Positions 42,815-50,470 of a stretch of 64,000 nt of DNA are shown one piece after another (the first letter of the stretch is position 1; the number at the start of each line of letters is the position of its first letter). Source of the stretch: Robertmurraya massiliosenegalensis JC6 (GTDB lineage: Bacteria > Bacillota > Bacilli > Bacillales > Cytobacillaceae); NCBI RefSeq assembly GCF_000311725.1, contig NZ_HE978515.1:183831-247830 (forward strand), read 5' to 3'. The notes under the pieces are model-generated. The model ran no database searches, had not been told where the DNA came from, and saw nothing but the letters and a program-made list of their open reading frames with translations. A program made the translations under genes and the position numbers.

Positions 42815-43978
42815 ATGGAATATTCAGAAAAACTAAAAAAACTACCCGTTCAATTTTTTGCTAGTCTTGTTGCGAAAGTAAATCAAGCACTCGCAGAAGG
42901 AAGAGATATCATCAATTTAGGGCAAGGAAACCCAGACCAACCGACCCCAAAACATATTGTAAGAGCACTTCAGCAGGCAGTAGAGGATCCAAATATGCAT
43001 AAATACTCTCCCTTTCGTGGACTCCAAGAATTGAGAGAGGCAGCCGCCTCCTTCTATCAATCTCAGTATGGTGTTGAAATTGATCCGAATCGAGAGGTGG
43101 CCATTTTATTTGGCACCAAAACCGGGCTTGTCGAACTTCCCCTTTGTTTATTGAATGAAGGCGATTTAATGCTTCTCCCTGACCCAGGCTATCCTGATTA
43201 TCTATCTGGTGCCGTACTTGCTAGCGTCAATTATAAACTGTTCCCACTAGAAGCAAAGAATCAATTTTTACCCGAGTTTAACTCGATTCCGAAGGAGCAA
43301 GTTGAAGCAGCCAAGCTGATGTATTTGAATTATCCTAATAATCCTACGGGAGCTACTGCTGATTTACGTTTTTTTGAAGAGACGGTCCGCTTTGCAAAAG
43401 AAAATGATATCACCATCCTTCATGACTTTGCCTATGGAGCGATTGGCTTTGATGACAATAAACCGGTCAGTTTCCTAGAAGCGGAAGGTGCTAAGGATAT
43501 TGGGGTGGAGATGTACACCTTATCAAAAACTTATAATATGGCTGGATGGCGAGTAGGCTTTGCTGTCGGTAACGCTAAAATTATCGATGCCTTGAATCTT
43601 ATTCAAGATCATCTTTACGTGAGTTTATTTCCGGCGATCCAAAAAGCTGCTGTTGCCGCATTAACAGAGGAACAAAGTTGTGTCGACGAGCTAATCAATC
43701 GTTATGAAAATCGACGAAATGCTTTGGTTGAAGCCTGTCTTGAAATTGGCTGGAAGGTCAAAGCCCCTGCAGGTTCCTTTTTTGCATGGTTACCTGTTCC
43801 CGCCGGTTATACAAGTGAACAATTTGCCGATCTTCTCCTTGAACAAGCTGATGTCGTTGTTGCACCTGGAAATGGCTTTGGAACATATGGAGAAGGCTAT
43901 GTTCGTGTCGGTCTCCTTGTCGATGAAGAACGCCTTGTCGAAGCCATTAATCGGATTGGTCAATTGAATATTTTTTAA
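42815..43978 (+). CDS. mtnE: Methionine-salvage aminotransferase MtnE
   Basis: A class I/II PLP aminotransferase of 387 aa that converts 4-methylthio-2-oxobutyrate to methionine with an amino donor such as glutamine. DIINLGQGNPDQPTPKHIV, YLNYPNNPTGATA, and the PLP Lys in YTLSKTYNMAGWRVGFAVG are visible, and the whole sequence follows B. subtilis MtnE (YkrV). ATG 42815 has AAAGGTGG upstream; GTG 42806 is within it. The other mtn genes (K, A, W, X, B, D) are not in the window. A terminator follows at 44020. Confidence 0.89.
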   Translation: MEYSEKLKKLPVQFFASLVAKVNQALAEGRDIINLGQGNPDQPTPKHIVRALQQAVEDPNMHKYSPFRGLQELREAAASFYQSQYGVEIDPNREVAILFGTKTGLVELPLCLLNEGDLMLLPDPGYPDYLSGAVLASVNYKLFPLEAKNQFLPEFNSIPKEQVEAAKLMYLNYPNNPTGATADLRFFEETVRFAKENDITILHDFAYGAIGFDDNKPVSFLEAEGAKDIGVEMYTLSKTYNMAGWRVGFAVGNAKIIDALNLIQDHLYVSLFPAIQKAAVAALTEEQSCVDELINRYENRRNALVEACLEIGWKVKAPAGSFFAWLPVPAGYTSEQFADLLLEQADVVVAPGNGFGTYGEGYVRVGLLVDEERLVEAINRIGQLNIF

Positions 43979-44019
43979 TATTAGGAGAAATGGCTGTGAC
44001 ATAACTAGCTTCAAATCAT

Positions 44020-44066
44020 GAGAAAGGTGAATATGAGGGTACTCAAATTCACCTTTCTCTATTTTT
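44020..44066 (+). terminator. Terminator after mtnE
   Basis: GAGAAAGGTGAAT and ATTCACCTTTCTC pair around a 12-base loop and are followed by TATTTTTG. Confidence 0.87.
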
Positions 44067-44194
44067 GTCTTAACGCAAGACCTTCGATTTTCCTCGCACA
44101 AAAAAATCGAGTGAAACGCAAATTAGCCTTCAACAATCCAAGCGATTTCCGCTTCCTCTAAATTTCTACTATAAGACCCATTTTTGCTCCGACC

Positions 44195-44395
44195 ATCTCT
44201 CACCCCTAAGCGGAATTTTTCCTGTTATCTCCTCAATGGAGTCCCTTTTTGGGAAAATAACGGAAGATTTTCCGCTTACGGAGGGCAAAATTGTTTATTT
44301 TAGCATTTTTTGAGGGAATAGCAGGAAATTTTCCTGTTATTTCGCCTCCTTATCATGATGATTGCTCATTAAGCGGAATTTTTCCTGTTATTTTT
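44195..44395. repeat. Cluster of four short palindromic repeats
   Basis: Element a (44208-44230): TAAGCGGAATTTTTCC + TGTTATC, with the upstream CATCTCTCACC shared with 31631. Element b (44254-44279) is inverted: AAAATAACGGAAGATTTTCC + GCTTA. Element c (44316-44343): AATAGCAGGAAATTTTCC + TGTTATT. Element d (44371-44392): TAAGCGGAATTTTTCC + TGTTAT. The conserved skeleton is a GGAA...TTCC hairpin flanked by (T)AAGC or AATA(G/A)C and GTTAT. Confidence 0.8.
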
Positions 44396-44472
44396 CATAC
44401 TGATACGCCAAATGCGAGGGAATTTATCCACTCCAAACTAGAGTCAAAGAGTTGTTACTACCGACTTTTTGA

Positions 44473-45177
44473 TCAAGCCTTCTTCTTCACTCTCTTTTGG
44501 TATTTATTCTTTATTCTATGGCATTTATTCAAATGCAAAAAAATATGTCTCGTTGCAGGCATGAGGAGTAAACCGGCAACCGTTTTTTTACTCCAATATC
44601 GGGCTAACCATTCAGATTGTTTCTGAAGAGCATTCTCTCGATACAGTTGTTCGATCCTCTCTTTATCTATTTCCATATTTAATTGTGTTGGCTTAAGTGA
44701 TGAAACAATATTGCGAGTTTCTCTCCCCACCTCCTTCCTATATGCTATTAATGCTTGCAAATCAATACGTTTGCTTAGCTTAGCAATATCCTCATCTACC
44801 ATATCGTTTCCTGAATGAAGATAAGACACATTCATATCCGCTAACCAATTTCCCCTATGTAAAACTTGACTTCTATTAGCGACCAATATATTCATCGTTA
44901 TATCTTCAATTCTAGTAATATGCCATAAATGCCACGCAATTGAATTTTTGGTATCGGGTGTTAATACTGGGTACTGCCTAACGATCACTTCGTCCAAATC
45001 CTTTAAAAGAGCATCTTCAAGTGTCTCTTTGGGGCTATTACTAAGTGCTGAGTTATGTAACCATCCATGTTGAGTTAAAAACAGCTCAGTAGCAAAAACA
45101 AAATCAACGGGATTAACGATAATTTCTTTCAACTTTTTATGATTTTCATTCCATCTCTTTCTTGCCCATTTATCCAT
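44473..45177 (-). CDS. DinB superfamily protein
   Basis: A 234-aa all-helical protein. The segment NSIAWHLWHITRIEDITMNIL carries the HLWH metal-binding pair of the DinB/YfiT fold. DinB-like proteins include bacillithiol or mycothiol S-transferases and many of unknown substrate. A basic tail (KCHRIKNKYQKRVKKKA) follows. AGGAGTG lies before the ATG. It is followed upstream by a GNAT gene 23 bases away and probably cotranscribed. Confidence 0.75.
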   Translation of the reverse strand: MDKWARKRWNENHKKLKEIIVNPVDFVFATELFLTQHGWLHNSALSNSPKETLEDALLKDLDEVIVRQYPVLTPDTKNSIAWHLWHITRIEDITMNILVANRSQVLHRGNWLADMNVSYLHSGNDMVDEDIAKLSKRIDLQALIAYRKEVGRETRNIVSSLKPTQLNMEIDKERIEQLYRENALQKQSEWLARYWSKKTVAGLLLMPATRHIFLHLNKCHRIKNKYQKRVKKKA

Positions 45178-45200
45178 TTTTTCACTCCTAAACTCGAAGC

Positions 45201-45686
45201 CTATAACACCAGCATCATTCGTATTGTTTTTAATAGATGACCATCAAAGTTATCATCAAATTCTGAGATCACTTTAAAACCTTTTGCCTCGTAAAACCTT
45301 TTCCCAATCTGATTATCCTTTTCTACGTTGATAAAAACGGTCCTAGCATCTGGAGATAATTGCACACCTTTTTCGAGTAGAGCACTTCCAATTCCTTTTC
45401 CTTGTTGTTCAGGGGAAAGGTATATAGCTCCCAACTCCATTTCGCCTTCCCCTTTTACTGGAGAAAAGTTAGCAAAACCTAGGATTTCCTCTTTTTCTTC
45501 AGCTACAAGAAAAAGAGAATGGAAAATACGTCTATGTAACATCTCATCACTGTATGCTGAACTTAAAAATTGATTTTGAATCTCTAAAGGAATAATTCCC
45601 TCATACGTTGCATGCCAGCTTTTATGAGCGATCTTTTGAATTTGTTTCACATCATCTTTTTGTGATTTTCTAATCAAATATGCCAT
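45201..45686 (-). CDS. GNAT family N-acetyltransferase
   Basis: A 161-aa acetyltransferase. The acetyl-CoA loop is LSPEQQGKGIGSALLEKG (R/QxxGxG/A), with GAIYLS before it and VEKDNQIGKRFYEAKGFKV after, all typical of GNAT. The AAGGATTG SD precedes the ATG. It ends just before the DinB-like gene on the same strand. The substrate is unknown. Confidence 0.85.
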   Translation of the reverse strand: MAYLIRKSQKDDVKQIQKIAHKSWHATYEGIIPLEIQNQFLSSAYSDEMLHRRIFHSLFLVAEEKEEILGFANFSPVKGEGEMELGAIYLSPEQQGKGIGSALLEKGVQLSPDARTVFINVEKDNQIGKRFYEAKGFKVISEFDDNFDGHLLKTIRMMLVL

Positions 45687-45729
45687 TCCTTCACAATCCT
45701 TTCATCTTTTAGTATAAGAATATATGATA

Positions 45730-45764
45730 ACAAAGGAGCTAGGGAAATGCCCCAAGCTCCTTTG
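45730..45764 (-). terminator. Terminator of the UMF1-type MFS gene
   Basis: ACAAAGGAGCT pairs with AGCTCCTTTGT around a 14-base loop; on the minus strand TATCATAT follows. Confidence 0.75.
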
Positions 45765-45768
45765 TCTA

Positions 45769-47046
45769 TTATTTTGCCATTCCTTCTTCAAGCGTTACTT
45801 CATCTGGGTTAGGCACTCGAAGCAGTATGAGTGCTCCAATGATAAATAAGATGACGAGACTAAATACACCAAAGCTCGTGTTTCCAGTTATTTGAGCTGT
45901 TAACCCCAGTAGAACAGGTCCTGCCACGGCAGCAAACTTTCCAAAAATGCTATAAAATCCAAAGAATTCATTCGATGATTCCTTCGGCACAAGTTTTGCA
46001 AAATAAGAACGGCTTAATGACTGAATTCCACCTTGTGCTGTACCTACAAGTAGCGCTAAAATCCAGAAATCTAAGGCGGAATCTAAGAAGAAAGCATAGC
46101 AACAAATAAAAATGTAAATCAAAATGCCAAACATGATCAATTTCTTATCCCCATACTTTGTCCCGAGCTTCCCAAATATAACTGTAAATGGGGCCGCTAT
46201 AACCTGGGTCACGAATAAAACGATGAGAAGTGTGGAAGAACCAATACCTAAATCAGAACCATAAGCTGTCGACATTTTAATGATGGTGTGAACCCCATCA
46301 ATATAAAAGAAGTACGCTAGTAAAAATAAGAATAAGGGACGGTACATTTTAATATTTTTGATCGTCTCAAATAGCTTTTTAAAACTTGCTTTGACTGGAT
46401 TTGGAACTCTTTCGACATAATATTTTTGCTCTACATTTTTTAACATCGGAATCGTGAAGAGTCCCCACCACAGTCCGGTGATCACAAAGGCAATTTGACT
46501 AGCTACCGTTACTGACAATGGAATAATACTTTCTTGAGCAAGTAAAATAATCGCAATAGATATAATAAATGGTATGGTACTACCTATGTAGCCAATGGCA
46601 TAGCCGTGAGCCGAAATTTTGTTCATTCTCTCCTCTGTTGTTACATCTACGAGGAAGGCATCATAAAAAATATTTGCTCCGGCAAAGCCGACCGAGGTAA
46701 TGACAAAGAAAATTAATAATAGTAGCCATTGATCGGAAGGAACAATAGCTAATAGTAAGGTGAAAACAACACCTAGCGCCGTAAAGAACACAAAAAACCG
46801 TTTCTTAAATCCTTTAAAATCTGCAATTGTCCCTAATATCGGTGCGAGTATCGAAACAATCAATGTAGCAATGGAGTTCGCATACCCCCAATAAGCGGTA
46901 GATGTAGACGCTGAAATTCCTGCTTCTGTCGCAACAGACTTAAAATACAATGGCATAATAGCTGTTACAATAACGATTGTATACGCAGAGTTGGCCCAAT
47001 CATACAGCGCCCAACTTCGTTCAGGAGTGTTCAATTTTTTCTCCAC
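45769..47046 (-). CDS. MFS transporter, UMF1/Atg22-like (YxiO-like)
   Basis: A 425-aa, twelve-helix protein. It starts WALYDWANSAYTIVIVTAIMPLYF, the hallmark of the UMF1 (Atg22-like) group, with AQGGIQSLSRSYFAKLVPKE in the second half. The B. subtilis counterpart is YxiO; the yeast relative exports amino acids from the vacuole. GTG 47046 follows AGAGGGGGA and starts 1 base after the phosphodiesterase stop, so the two form an operon. The substrate is not known. Confidence 0.85.
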   Translation of the reverse strand: MEKKLNTPERSWALYDWANSAYTIVIVTAIMPLYFKSVATEAGISASTSTAYWGYANSIATLIVSILAPILGTIADFKGFKKRFFVFFTALGVVFTLLLAIVPSDQWLLLLIFFVITSVGFAGANIFYDAFLVDVTTEERMNKISAHGYAIGYIGSTIPFIISIAIILLAQESIIPLSVTVASQIAFVITGLWWGLFTIPMLKNVEQKYYVERVPNPVKASFKKLFETIKNIKMYRPLFLFLLAYFFYIDGVHTIIKMSTAYGSDLGIGSSTLLIVLFVTQVIAAPFTVIFGKLGTKYGDKKLIMFGILIYIFICCYAFFLDSALDFWILALLVGTAQGGIQSLSRSYFAKLVPKESSNEFFGFYSIFGKFAAVAGPVLLGLTAQITGNTSFGVFSLVILFIIGALILLRVPNPDEVTLEEGMAK

Positions 47047-47047
47047 A

Positions 47048-48364
47048 TTAATCCCCCTCTAATAACCCTTGAATGACATTTCCATCTGTATTGCCTAAAT
47101 CTAAATCCAATAATTTTGCTAATGTTGGTCCAATATCGATAAGACGAGCAAATGGGATTTCCTCATTTGCACGGATCCCTTTACCAGCAGCGAAAAGAAA
47201 GGTTTTATATTCTAGTTTTTCTGGGGAATAGCCATGAGAAGCTAGCATATATTTATCATTTTCGTGTCTATTATCTAATGTCACAAAACGTAGATAATCA
47301 CCTTGATAGTCTTCAATAAAGTAAAATCCTAGCGCTGCTTCTAGCATAAAACTACATTCCGGATCGGCACCTAATTCAGAAGCATCTTCTCCTGTAATGA
47401 CGGTTTCGATACCATTTTTTGATTCCTTCATCAAATGATAGAGGACCTTCTCGACTTTCTCCTTTGTCTCGCTATCATGCCTGTCTTTTAAATATATATA
47501 TGCTGAACCATCACACCCTTTACAATAGGCCTTCCAATCGATCATCTTCCCTTTAGGATTAACTGTGATCAATCCATTGTTTCGTAAAGCGACATTCACA
47601 CTAACTGCTTTATTTTCATCTAATGCAGCATGATCTCCCAGAACAACAATGGTCGTCTCCTTATCATTTCCATTATCTTCAACTGCATCAAGAATAGCAC
47701 CTAAGCGTTCATCATGTCGATGTAGTGCTTCTATTGCCTCTTCTGACGCAACACCATAATCGTGTCTCATCGTATCAAGGTCAGTAAAATGAACAAGCAA
47801 TAAATTCGGTCGTTTCGTCCGTATCGTATGTACAGTAGATTGTAAAACAAAATCATCTAATTGAGGTTGTTTAATTCCATTACGAATGTGCCCAAACAGT
47901 TTATTCAATTCCCATTGGTAAGAGGGTGTACCGTTCATTAATGAAACGATAATTTGATGATGCCACGGTCGATTAGCAAATATCTCAGGTAAATTGTACT
48001 GAATCGATTTTGCTTTTCCAGTAACAGGCCAAAGTAAAGCAGCAGTCGTTAAATTTGCCTTATATGCTTCATCATATAGGGTGGTCCCTTTTATTTTACT
48101 CCGATACCAATTCCAGTCAGGGGAAGGTCTCCCTGGTTGCAATAAGGTGTTATTAACAATGCCATGTTTTTTAGGAAACTTGCCTGTGACAATCGTTGTG
48201 TGACAAGGATAAGTAAGCGAAGGATAAATGGTCTCCACTTCTCGTACAAATGAGCCTTGTCTTAAAATCCTTTTGAAATTCGGTAATTTTTTTATGATTG
48301 GATAGTCGTTAGCAGATAGACAATCCAACGAAATAACAATTAAACGATTGGTTAATGCCGCCAT
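47048..48364 (-). CDS. Alkaline phosphatase superfamily phosphodiesterase (NPP-like)
   Basis: A 438-aa cytosolic enzyme of the type I nucleotide pyrophosphatase/phosphodiesterase group. Metal and nucleophile motifs: ISLDCLSANDY (Asp), YPSLTYPCHTTIVTGKFPKKHGI (Thr nucleophile), LVHFTDLDTMRHDYG (Asp and His), VVLGDHAA (Asp-His) and ASHGYSPE (His). No signal peptide. AGGGGA precedes the ATG. It is cotranscribed with the UMF1-type transporter, so it may process an imported nucleotide or phosphodiester; this is inference. Confidence 0.83.
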   Translation of the reverse strand: MAALTNRLIVISLDCLSANDYPIIKKLPNFKRILRQGSFVREVETIYPSLTYPCHTTIVTGKFPKKHGIVNNTLLQPGRPSPDWNWYRSKIKGTTLYDEAYKANLTTAALLWPVTGKAKSIQYNLPEIFANRPWHHQIIVSLMNGTPSYQWELNKLFGHIRNGIKQPQLDDFVLQSTVHTIRTKRPNLLLVHFTDLDTMRHDYGVASEEAIEALHRHDERLGAILDAVEDNGNDKETTIVVLGDHAALDENKAVSVNVALRNNGLITVNPKGKMIDWKAYCKGCDGSAYIYLKDRHDSETKEKVEKVLYHLMKESKNGIETVITGEDASELGADPECSFMLEAALGFYFIEDYQGDYLRFVTLDNRHENDKYMLASHGYSPEKLEYKTFLFAAGKGIRANEEIPFARLIDIGPTLAKLLDLDLGNTDGNVIQGLLEGD

Positions 48365-48584
48365 TCATAAGTCCCCTCAACTTTTCCTGATAAAGGAAAT
48401 TACTTATCTATATTTTCATTGTACTATTATCGTTAATAAAAAGAATAGCTTCTATTGTAAATTTAGTCTAAATTTTCTAGGAAATTCAACATTCATAAGT
48501 TTCAAGATTAATCCCTGTTTTTGAAGAAACATCACTAAAAGTTAGAATACGATAGGTGTATGAACATTACCAGGGGGTGAAGGA

Positions 48585-49013
48585 ATGGCAGTTGTAAAAG
48601 CAACGAATGCAGATATTGATTTGTTAGCAAGACTGCTTCGAGCAGAAGCTGAAGGAGAAGGTCAAGATGGGATGCTCATGGTTGGAAATGTAGGAATAAA
48701 TCGTATAAGGGGAAATTGTTCTGATTTTAAAGGGCTCCGCACGATTTCAGAAATGATTCATCAACCACATGCTTTTGAGGCTACACAAAAAGGATATTTT
48801 TATCAGCCTGCAAGAGAGGTCGAAAGAAAATTAGCGCGACGTGTAATTGCTGGTGAACGCGTATGGCCGTCAAAATTTAGTTTATGGTATTTTAGACCTC
48901 CAGGAGATTGCCCGCCTCAGTGGTATAATCAACCGCTTGTAGGTAGATTCAAACTCCACTGTTTCTATGAACCAACAGCAGAAGAATGCGAAAACATTTA
49001 TAATACATTTTAA
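48585..49013 (+). CDS. cwlJ: Spore cortex-lytic enzyme CwlJ
   Basis: At 142 aa it matches B. subtilis CwlJ in length and sequence: start MAVVKATNADIDLLARLLRA, GMLMVGNVGINRIRGNCSDF, SLWYFRPPGDCPPQWYNQP and end ECENIYNTF. It is a Hydrolase_2 domain without signal peptide that sits in the spore coat and degrades cortex on Ca-dipicolinate release. AGGGGGTGAAGGA precedes the ATG. In B. subtilis gerQ is next to cwlJ and needed for its localisation; here no gerQ is adjacent. Confidence 0.94.
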   Translation: MAVVKATNADIDLLARLLRAEAEGEGQDGMLMVGNVGINRIRGNCSDFKGLRTISEMIHQPHAFEATQKGYFYQPAREVERKLARRVIAGERVWPSKFSLWYFRPPGDCPPQWYNQPLVGRFKLHCFYEPTAEECENIYNTF

Positions 49014-49030
49014 AAGTAATAACCTACTAG

Positions 49031-49059
49031 AAAGAGTCAGCGAATGTTCACTGACTCTT
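49031..49059 (+). terminator. Terminator after cwlJ
   Basis: AAGAGTCAG and CTGACTCTT pair around CGAATGTTCA, followed by CTTCATT. It could serve the convergent gene too. Confidence 0.75.
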
Positions 49060-49064
49060 CTTCA

Positions 49065-50249
49065 TTAAACCGTCACTTGCTTTGTCAAAACGGAAACAAG
49101 ACGGTCCATTCCAAGTTTTATATTTTCCGGTGTAGAGTGACTGAAATTCAAGCGGAATGTATTTAACTTTGGCTCATTTACATAGAAAGGTGTACCTGGT
49201 ACATACGCAACTCCTTTTTTAACCGCTTCAGCTAAAAGATTGGTCGCATCCAGATTCTCATCCCCTTCAATCCACATGAACATGCCGCCTTTTGGCTCCT
49301 CCCATTTAAATAAGCCACGATCAAGTTTATTAAGATAATCCCTCATAATCGTCATGCGGAAATAATATTCTTTCCTCAACGTTTCAATATGATTTTGCAA
49401 ATCAAAATCCCTCATAATGTAATATAGAGCTTGTTGGTCTATTGAACTAGAATGTAAATCAGTCATCTGCTTCGCTTGTGACATCATCGCAATAACTTCA
49501 GCTGGACCTGTTACCCAACCTGTTCTCAATCCAGGAACAACCGTTTTTGAAAAGGTACTTGTATAAAGAATATGGCTTCCCTTTTCATCAAAAGAAGCAA
49601 TTGGACGAAATGTATCATTGGTGAAATTTAATTCTCCATATGGATCATCTTCCAATGTTAAAACATGATACTGATAACATAGTTCGACTAATTTTTGACG
49701 TCTTTCTTCATTCCAAATTTTTGCTTCCGGATTTGAAAACGTTGGGACAATATAGACGAATTTAGGTTGGTATATCCGCATTTTTTCTTCTAAATCTTGC
49801 GGGTCCATCCCATTTTCGTCACCTTTTACCGCAACCACCTTAGCACCATACGAACGAAATACTTGCAAAGCTGCCAAATATGTAGGATCTTCTGTTAGAA
49901 CGACATCACCTTCTGCTAGCATGATTCTTGAAAATAAGTCAATAACCTGCTGGGAACCCGTTGTTAATAAGATCTTCTCAACTGTTGACTGAATTCCTTT
50001 TTGTGCCATTACAGTTTGCAAAGACTCTCTTAGTGGCGTAAAACCTTCTGTTAAGCCATACTGTAGTGCTGTTTTTCCAGAAGCAAACACTTTTTCATAT
50101 GCGTTTTGTACGGCTTCAATCGGAAAGTAATCATCAGATGGTAGTCCTCCTGCAAAAGATATAACATTACCTTGTTGTATGACACTTAAAATATCTCGAA
50201 CTGCTGATGATTTAAAGTGTTTAGTTTGCTCTGAGAATGAATAATCCAT
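49065..50249 (-). CDS. PLP-dependent aminotransferase, LysN/MocR-catalytic type
   Basis: A 394-aa fold type I aminotransferase of the 2-aminoadipate/aromatic group. The N-terminal VISFAGGLPSDDYFP and ALQYGLTEGFTPLRES are hallmarks of this group; the PLP Lys lies in YTSTFSKTVVPGLRTGW, and the C-terminal Arg in NTFRLNFSH. There is no GntR-type HTH, so it is not a MocR regulator. AAGGAAGGGA precedes the ATG. The substrate is not deducible; branched-chain, aromatic and 2-aminoadipate use are known in the family. Confidence 0.86.
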   Translation of the reverse strand: MDYSFSEQTKHFKSSAVRDILSVIQQGNVISFAGGLPSDDYFPIEAVQNAYEKVFASGKTALQYGLTEGFTPLRESLQTVMAQKGIQSTVEKILLTTGSQQVIDLFSRIMLAEGDVVLTEDPTYLAALQVFRSYGAKVVAVKGDENGMDPQDLEEKMRIYQPKFVYIVPTFSNPEAKIWNEERRQKLVELCYQYHVLTLEDDPYGELNFTNDTFRPIASFDEKGSHILYTSTFSKTVVPGLRTGWVTGPAEVIAMMSQAKQMTDLHSSSIDQQALYYIMRDFDLQNHIETLRKEYYFRMTIMRDYLNKLDRGLFKWEEPKGGMFMWIEGDENLDATNLLAEAVKKGVAYVPGTPFYVNEPKLNTFRLNFSHSTPENIKLGMDRLVSVLTKQVTV

Positions 50250-50433
50250 TTGGGTCCCTTCCTTTTTTAAAAAAATAGTCAGCTAAATTCATAATAGAAT
50301 ATACGATAATTTTTTAAATTATCTGTATCTTAAAAAAGATTTTCTCTTATCATATACCTTCTGTTTCTTTGTATCAAGAGTTTTTTCATTCAAAAGTTAT
50401 ATTATTTTAGCAATCGAAATATTTCTATACTAT

Positions 50434-50464
50434 AAAAAAGAAGCACGAGTAATTTCGTGCTTCA
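50434..50464 (-). terminator. Terminator of the MMPL gene
   Basis: GAAGCACGA and TCGTGCTTC pair around GTAATT; the minus strand continues with T6. It lies just after the stop at 50471. Confidence 0.87.
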
Positions 50465-50470
50465 TCCAAT

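Larger units (their letters stand above)
43979..44472. other. Intergenic region dense in short repeats
   Basis: Contains the mtnE terminator (44020-44066) and four elements of the GCGGAA/TTCC repeat family at 44195-44395. Reading frames here lack an SD. Confidence 0.6.

Noticed and set aside
44195-44395. CRISPR array
   Set aside because: Repeats are palindromic, few, irregularly spaced and partly inverted, without unique spacers or cas genes.
44291-44626. Plus-strand frame of 111 codons
   Set aside because: Runs across the repeat cluster and antisense to the DinB gene; no SD.
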